A stretch of 64,000 nucleotides of DNA. Source: Botrytis cinerea B05.10. Its lineage: Eukaryota > Ascomycota > Leotiomycetes > Helotiales > Sclerotiniaceae. Shown here piece after piece: positions 61,196 to 64,000 of this stretch. Numbering within the stretch: the stretch's first letter is position 1; the number at the start of each line of letters is the position of its first letter. The position numbers and the translations under genes are program-made. Location: the NCBI RefSeq assembly GCF_000143535.2, contig NC_037317.1, positions 1,240,001-1,304,000 of the forward strand. The letters are read 5' to 3'. Under the pieces are notes generated by a model. It had not been told where the DNA came from and searched no databases. It worked only from the letters and a program-made list of their open reading frames with translations.

Positions 61196-64000
61196 ATGTC
61201 TGCAGAGATAACTTTAAGGCAGGTCATGGGTAATTATGATTCTCGATTGGCAGTCATCGACACAAAAGTTAAATAAAACTCAGGGACCCTGGAGAGTAGA
61301 AAGGGAGATTTCACGAAGTCTTTGAAAGGTAAACCCATTGAATCCAAGCCATGGACCTGCTTGGCAGATTCGCAGATGTTGACTGCGGGATACAGATCTC
61401 AATGACATGTTTTATCCCCACAAGGCTGCTAATATGTAAGTCAGACATTCATTTGATATTGGAGGCTTTGAGCTAACTTAGACATCAGCGGCCAGCATAT
61501 CAATGGACAACTTCAAAACAAGACATACGACAAATTATTCGAGATTTTATTCGGAATTGTCATTGAGGAGAAGCGAAAATATCTAGGCAAGTCGAAAAGG
61601 CCAACCGTGAAAGTATCGGTCACTAGGCTGGAACTATGTGCTAAGGCTATAAATTACATTGTCGCTGCTGGGGTACACAGGTTCGAGAAGACGACTGTCA
61701 ACGATTTGATTGAGCACATTCTTGATACGATTCCGATATCAAATACAGATTACTGTCAGCCGATATTAACTGACTATCTCAGAACACTGGGCTGTTTGCT
61801 CGGGCAACCAGCAATTGTAGCAAGCCTCAAAGATCTTCGGGTCGAACTTATCGAATTTTCCATCATGGGTATCGAATTCTACCTCGGAGACACTGGTGAA
61901 GACCTATCACAGTCTGGCAACGGGACTGGTCACACATCACTGCCTAGGTCTTCCTCTGGACTTGGAAGTATACCAAAGGTACAAAGTTCGGTATCTCAGC
62001 ACAACGTAGAAGAATTTTGCCAAATTATCTTCACGCTTCTCTATTCTACCAATAATCCTTCATTTATAATTGTTGAGAGAGTGGCCGCCGTAATCATGCG
62101 CTTGCTGCAGTACCATATTTCGAGTGTAAGCAAGCTACATCAAGTAGCATTTTCAGTCCTTAATATCGTTTTATCATGTTTCAGTGAAGATCACACCTCA
62201 TTTTCGTTTTCAATTGGCCGAAAGTTGCTTCCTATGATATGCCGATTTTGGCAAGTTAAAGCGCTGCACAAAGACGAAATGGTTAACTCTGTCCGAGATG
62301 AAATGCTGATTAGTTTGTACTGCACTCATCTACACCTGGAGAGCAATATCATAAGCGATGAGGACGTCGAGCTTCATAGTAATTTGAATGATTTGCTTGA
62401 CGCCTTAAGAGCAGATTACTTTAGGCGAACAGACAATGATCAGCTTCAATTGGACGATGTGGAGATTCTAAATTTGAGTTCCCGAAAGATAAGCTGCGAT
62501 CCTTTTCGTCTACATTGCTTCCGACTGAAATCTCACAACAATCGTACGGCTGAGCGTAATTGGGCAAACCTACTCGCTCTGGCCGTCCTAGAACGATTGG
62601 TGAGAGTCAAAGAGCACGTACTTCAAGTGAATTCCAAATTAGGAGGTGACTTGAATAATCATCCACGGAAGCGTCAACGTATCTCGCAATCATCTGAAAG
62701 ACTACTCGAACCTCTAAAGTCCGGCGATCAGAAAGTACTATTGGCCGGTTTGCAATTGATCCCATTCGTACTGCAAAACTGCAAACTTCCAGCTTCTTCT
62801 CTAGAAGAATTACTTGATCAACTGAGCAATTTTGCTTTGGATAAGCGTGGTAACATTGCATCATGGGCATTACTTGGTATAGCAAGGTCAGTCAGTGCCA
62901 TGTTATCCTTGGACTTATTTTGACTGACCACAAGATCACAGTTGTACTTATCAGGTATGTGCTGCAGGCGAATCATTAGTAGACTGGAAACAGCACTGGC
63001 ATAATGGAGCCAAAGCGCTCACTTTTGCGGGGACCTGTCGTGCCGCTGCTCTTGCACTCCATACAATTCATGCCAAATGCCTATTAGATTATCGTGATAT
63101 TGAAGACAGTGTGAACGCCATCATCACCACGGCTGATATCAGTGGCCCGCCAGTCCTCTGTGACTCGTCAATTTTCCTGATCAATCACCTGTTGCAAGTT
63201 AAGGTTAATGAAGCTCCTGGCGCGAGCCTGGCTGCCTGCCAGCATGTGATCCGTTGGTTTTTCGGAAGATGGAATCCAGGTACGAAGTCTACTGTATTAC
63301 ATCGGATTAGAGCTGACACAACTCAAGCTGATAGATTATTTATTGTTCAATACGGGAAACATTTACACCCTTTTAGCATCATTGCATTGATAAGAACGAG
63401 CCTTGGCCTACCAGGATTGCCTGATGAGTCAGATAGCCGCCAAATAGGAGGTGCGCTGTTTCAGGCATGGCAACAACACTTAGACAGAGAAAAGGTCCTT
63501 CGTTATCTCTTACTACTTGATACCGATGAACCCGTCGAATTAGACTTCGCCTGCCAACACTGTCCGAAGTCTACGGCTGATTATGATGTTATCTTTCGAT
63601 TGGACAGTGCCCACTTTATTTCTACCCAGAGAATGATACTCGAGTTCTTGTCCTCAAAGTGTAGCGAGCTTCTACTATCTTGGAGAGGCTTCAATACGGA
63701 ACGTTCGCAGGTTTCAACTGATATGTATCGAGGCTCACTAAATACATGTGTCACGAGTCTTCATTTACTACCACATTTTGCCGAAGCTAATTTAGAGCAA
63801 CTATCTCTTCTAAAGGATGACCTCCGGGGCCTGAGTGATGAGTTGATGGAATACCTCAGGCGATCAGATGCTAAAGACTTTTCCGCCACCAAAGAGTTTA
63901 TTCATACTATCTTGCAAACAATCCAACCCCATCTACCCCATTGTGACACTGCTCAATTCAAGCATGTCGTAGAACACAATTCTCAATTGCTGCAGTTTCT
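61196..64000 (+). CDS. TEL1: Tel1/ATM-type PI3K-like protein kinase, 5' part only
   Basis: The N-terminal part, open at the window edge. Exons used: 61196-61229, 61284-61328, 61396-61435, 61489-62886, 62942-63279 and 63328 onwards. The first three mini-exons build the Tel1/ATM N-terminal (TAN) motif: MSAEITLRQVMGTLESRKGD, then FTKSLKDLNDMFYP. The helical-repeat region follows the ATM/Tel1 pattern: NKTYDKLFEILFG, RLELCAKAINYIVAAGVHRF and TVNDLIEHILDTIP, later WHNGAKALTFAGTCRAAALA and ADISGPPVLCDSSIFLINHL. Tel1 is recruited by Mre11-Rad50-Xrs2 to DNA double-strand breaks and telomeres and phosphorylates SQ/TQ sites. The FAT and kinase domains lie beyond the window. The intron at 63280-63327 (48 nt, donor GTACGA) is the least certain one; without it the frame also stays open. 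Confidence 0.9.

Overview
The window reads as nuclear DNA of a filamentous ascomycete. Its genes carry short introns (about 45-150 nt) with GTRNGT-like donors, CTAAC/CTGAC-like branch sites and YAG acceptors. They encode fungal proteins such as Vac8, Snf4, mitochondrial Imp1, a Kre9/Knh1-type GPI protein, Nup192, Cul4 and Tel1, and two nuclear tRNA genes are present. Overall feel and gene content suggest a Leotiomycete such as Botrytis/Sclerotinia. That placement is an inference, not a result.

Layout. 1-3.2 kb: the 5' part of an MFS drug transporter (minus) divergent from an NmrA-like NAD(P)-binding protein (plus). 3.8-4.8 kb: an unrecognised two-TM coiled-coil protein (minus). 6-10.2 kb: a large RhoGAP protein (minus). 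11-12.4 kb: SNF4, the AMPK gamma subunit (minus). 12.4-15.75 kb: a long non-coding divergent region. 15.75-17.9 kb: VAC8 (plus). 18.3-20.0 kb: IMP1 (minus) and mitochondrial IF3 (plus), head to head 232 bp apart. 20-22 kb: C/A-rich low-complexity sequence. 22.0-23.3 kb: an unrecognised disordered protein (minus). 23.3-30.9 kb: a gene-poor belt full of microsatellites with one tRNA-Ser(AGA). 30.9-31.5 kb: a MARVEL-like four-TM protein. 32.2 kb: tRNA-Thr(AGT) with a 5-nt insertion in the anticodon loop. 32.3-38.6 kb: gene desert. 38.6-39.4 kb: the GPI-anchored Kre9/Knh1-type protein. 42.0 kb: a perfect 18-copy heptamer repeat. 42.9-44.6 kb: a single-pass membrane protein with a long disordered tail. 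44.6-48.3 kb: gene-poor. 48.3-50.4 kb: one or two lineage-specific-looking genes of uncertain structure. 51.5-54.4 kb: CUL4 (minus). 55.3-60.6 kb: NUP192 (minus). 61.2-64.0 kb: the 5' part of TEL1 (plus, open at the window edge).

Most recognised genes are conserved housekeeping functions: energy sensing, vacuole inheritance and autophagy, mitochondrial proteolysis and translation, nuclear pore, ubiquitin ligase, DNA-damage kinase. I see no biosynthetic cluster, intact transposon, CRISPR, rRNA or prophage. Exon boundaries were worked out by hand from frame continuity, splice signals and family knowledge. No transcript or database evidence was available. The most unusual items are the tRNA-Thr with a 5-nt anticodon-loop insert, the strand-asymmetric microsatellite belts, and the 48.3-50.4 kb locus, where two long ORFs share a frame and are separated by one stop codon.
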